From assembly GCA_016875515.1 (NCBI GenBank), contig VGRA01000138.1, forward strand, positions 1 to 6,844: DNA of 6,844 nt, written 5' to 3'. This stretch comes from Deltaproteobacteria bacterium. GTDB taxonomy: Bacteria > Myxococcota > Myxococcia > Myxococcales > Myxococcaceae. The position numbers and the translations under genes are program-made. The notes beneath the pieces were generated by a model. The model was not told where the DNA came from. It saw only the letters and a program-made list of their open reading frames with translations, and ran no database searches. Position 1 is the first letter of the stretch, and each line of letters begins with the position of its first letter. Positions 5,743 to 6,844 of this stretch are shown one piece after another.

Positions 5743-5769
5743 GAGACGGCTGGTCTCAACATCGCAGTC

Positions 5770-6531
5770 ATGAGGAGTCCCCCGCCCGTGTTCAACCGTC
5801 CCCTCGGCCCCATTGGTTCCAACGTCGTCGTCCCGCTGCAGCCCACCGCCTCCGGCATGGTGGTGACCGCGCACCGCCATGCGCCGCAGCAGGACGGGGA
5901 CATCGACTTCAAGGGCTCCTTCAAGGTGGAGACCTTCCCGCACAACGCGGTGCTCTACCGTCCCGGTGACATGTCGGACCGGGTGTACCTGCTGAAGAGC
6001 GGCCGCGGGCGGCTGATGCGGATTGGCAAGAGCGGGAGCCGGTCCGTGGTGAGCATCCTCAAGGCCGGGGATCTGTTCGGCGAGCTGTTCCGGCCGGGCG
6101 GCTCCCCCATCGAGGAGCTGGCGGTGGCCTCCGGCGAGGCGGAGGTGTGGGGCATCGAGGGGCGGGACTTCCGCGCGCAGCTGGAGGCGCGCCTCGCCCT
6201 GGCCAGCGACGTCATCCGCTCCTACGCCGAGCGGGTGCGCGGGCTGCGCAAGCGGCTGCTGGGGCTCACGTTCAAGGAGGTCCCGGCCCGGCTGGCCGAG
6301 ACGCTGCTGTCGCTCTGCGAGACGCACGGCGAGCGCTGCCCGCACGGGGGCGAGACGGACCTCAAGGGGATCACCCAGCAGGGCCTGGCGGACCTGGTGG
6401 GGGCCTCGCGCTCGTTCGTCTCCACGCTCATCAACGAGATGAAGCGGGACGGGATGCTGGGCAACGTGGGGCGCATCCTCTGCGTGAAGGACCCGAAAGC
6501 CCTTCGGAAGATTGCCTCCGTGGAGAAGTAG
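5770..6531 (+). CDS. mrpC: MrpC-like Crp/Fnr-family transcription factor
   Basis: This is a DNA-binding regulator of 253 residues. After an extended N-terminal tail it has a cyclic-nucleotide-binding-type beta barrel (about 50-135; RPGDMSDRVYLLKSG at 64-78, GDLFGELF at 100-107), a dimerisation helix (about 136-168) and a winged HTH (about 200-240; GLADLVGASRSFVSTLINEM). The Arg-Ser pair that binds cAMP in E. coli CRP is not present (EEL at 115-117). In the recognition helix the CRP pattern R-E-x3-R is R214-S-x3-T219, so its DNA site should differ. Size and position after an NtrC-type gene match M. xanthus MrpC, a developmental activator and negative autoregulator. The N-terminal tail contains Thr26 and Thr33, in the part of MrpC that is phosphorylated on Thr in M. 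xanthus; no site is proven here. ATG 5770 is chosen because the sigma-54 element would start transcription near 5752. No clear Shine-Dalgarno sequence is visible. Unlike the two genes before it, it is undamaged. Confidence 0.85.
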   Translation: MRSPPPVFNRPLGPIGSNVVVPLQPTASGMVVTAHRHAPQQDGDIDFKGSFKVETFPHNAVLYRPGDMSDRVYLLKSGRGRLMRIGKSGSRSVVSILKAGDLFGELFRPGGSPIEELAVASGEAEVWGIEGRDFRAQLEARLALASDVIRSYAERVRGLRKRLLGLTFKEVPARLAETLLSLCETHGERCPHGGETDLKGITQQGLADLVGASRSFVSTLINEMKRDGMLGNVGRILCVKDPKALRKIASVEK

Positions 6532-6546
6532 CGGCGGGCCCCGCCG
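6532..6546 (+). repeat. Short GC-rich hairpin after the mrpC-like gene
   Basis: CGGCGG (6532-6537) and CCGCCG (6541-6546) form a 6-bp stem with a GCC loop immediately after the stop codon. No T-tract follows. It could weakly attenuate transcription into the next gene, but such stems arise easily at this base composition. Confidence 0.3.
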
Positions 6547-6568
6547 GCGTGGCACGGTGGGCGGCCCC

Positions 6569-6844
6569 ATGTCGTCGCCCATTGCGCCCCCAGACACTCC
6601 CCGCCCCGAGCGCGTCCTCCCCGCCCGCCGCGCCCCTTACGAGGCCCACCGCGCGCGCGCGGAGGCCGCCGGCGCCGAGTTGCTCCGGCTGGACGCGGTG
6701 GACGGCCACTTCGCCAACGCCCGCACCGTGCTGTTCCTGGCGGCGGCGGGGCTGCTGGCAGCGCGGCTGCTGGACCGCGCCGGGGGCTGGGCGCTGCCGG
6801 CAGCGGCGGCATGCGGCGCCGCCTACGTGGCCGTGGCGCTGTGG
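6569..6844 (+). CDS. Membrane-anchored MutS-like protein, N-terminal part (runs off right edge)
   Basis: Ninety-two codons are open from ATG 6569 to the window edge, with an acceptable GGTGG ribosome binding site at 6556-6560. The product starts with a Pro-rich stretch. A charged helix follows (APYEAHRARAEAAGAELLRLDA, about 22-43, given in two parts: APYEAHRARAE then AAGAELLRLDA), then HFANAR and two hydrophobic segments (about 53-69 and 74-92). This Y-x-x-R helix, N-A-R, paired membrane segment pattern resembles the N-terminus of the membrane-bound MutS-like ATPases found in several bacterial groups, whose ATPase domain would lie beyond this window. It starts 37 bp after the mrpC-like stop on the same strand and may be read from it. 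With only the N-terminus visible, the family is a tentative suggestion; the two membrane segments are directly supported. Confidence 0.5.
   Translation, partial: MSSPIAPPDTPRPERVLPARRAPYEAHRARAEAAGAELLRLDAVDGHFANARTVLFLAAAGLLAARLLDRAGGWALPAAAACGAAYVAVALW

Noticed and set aside
5659..5769. Upstream GTG start adding 37 residues to the Crp-type protein
   Set aside because: The extension overlaps the inverted repeat at 5681-5697 and the sigma-54 element at 5726-5742, and would lie mostly upstream of the predicted transcription start. It has no good ribosome binding site.
6550..6566. Second sigma-54 element (TGGCACG) before the last gene
   Set aside because: The -24 half is present, but the -12 position reads GCGGC instead of TTGCW, so the match is only partial.
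1..6844. CRISPR arrays, tRNA or rRNA genes, insertion sequences, attachment sites
   Set aside because: I saw no regularly spaced repeats, cloverleaf-like sequence, transposase motifs or flanking terminal repeats.

Overview
The window is very GC-rich and carries genes typical of a fruiting myxobacterium (order Myxococcales, probably the Myxococcus/Stigmatella/Cystobacter group). The signs are a Hanks-type Ser/Thr kinase and a histidine kinase - NtrC-type regulator - Crp-type regulator series that matches the order of the Myxococcus xanthus developmental locus mrpA-mrpB-mrpC. The taxon is inferred from gene content and order, not from a database match.

Layout. Bases 1-1612 hold a minus-strand pair: an RlmI-like SAM methyltransferase without a PUA domain, followed 9 bp later by the first 200 residues of a Ser/Thr kinase that runs off the left edge. 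Reading the other way from a gap of about 60 bp, 1675-3756 encodes a large polytopic membrane protein. It has the landmarks of STT3-type oligosaccharyltransferases, but the WWDYG signature reads SNDWG. An 80-bp gap with a perfect palindrome follows. Then comes a small histidine-kinase-like gene (3837-4418, mrpA-like) that overlaps by 4 bp an NtrC/MrpB-like sigma-54 activator (4415-5637). A control region (5638-5769) leads to a Crp/Fnr-family gene (5770-6531, mrpC-like). The right edge holds the start of a membrane protein that resembles membrane-anchored MutS-like ATPases.

The main observation is that both genes upstream of mrpC look decayed. The mrpA-like product keeps its H-box but has no recognisable ATP-binding boxes. 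The mrpB-like gene has lost about two thirds of its receiver, including the phospho-acceptor Asp. It also has a Walker B Asp-to-Gly change and two frameshifts, each of which can be explained by loss of a GC dinucleotide in a CG run. The mrpC-like gene is intact. It is preceded by a good sigma-54 promoter candidate and by two inverted repeats where an activator would be expected to bind. Either this lineage has rewired mrpC control away from MrpAB, or the sequence has local assembly errors; read data would decide.

In M. xanthus, MrpB is needed for mrpC expression, and MrpC is a developmental regulator that also represses its own gene and is phosphorylated by a Ser/Thr kinase cascade. The kinase at the left edge may therefore be more than a chance neighbour, but the sequence alone does not show that.
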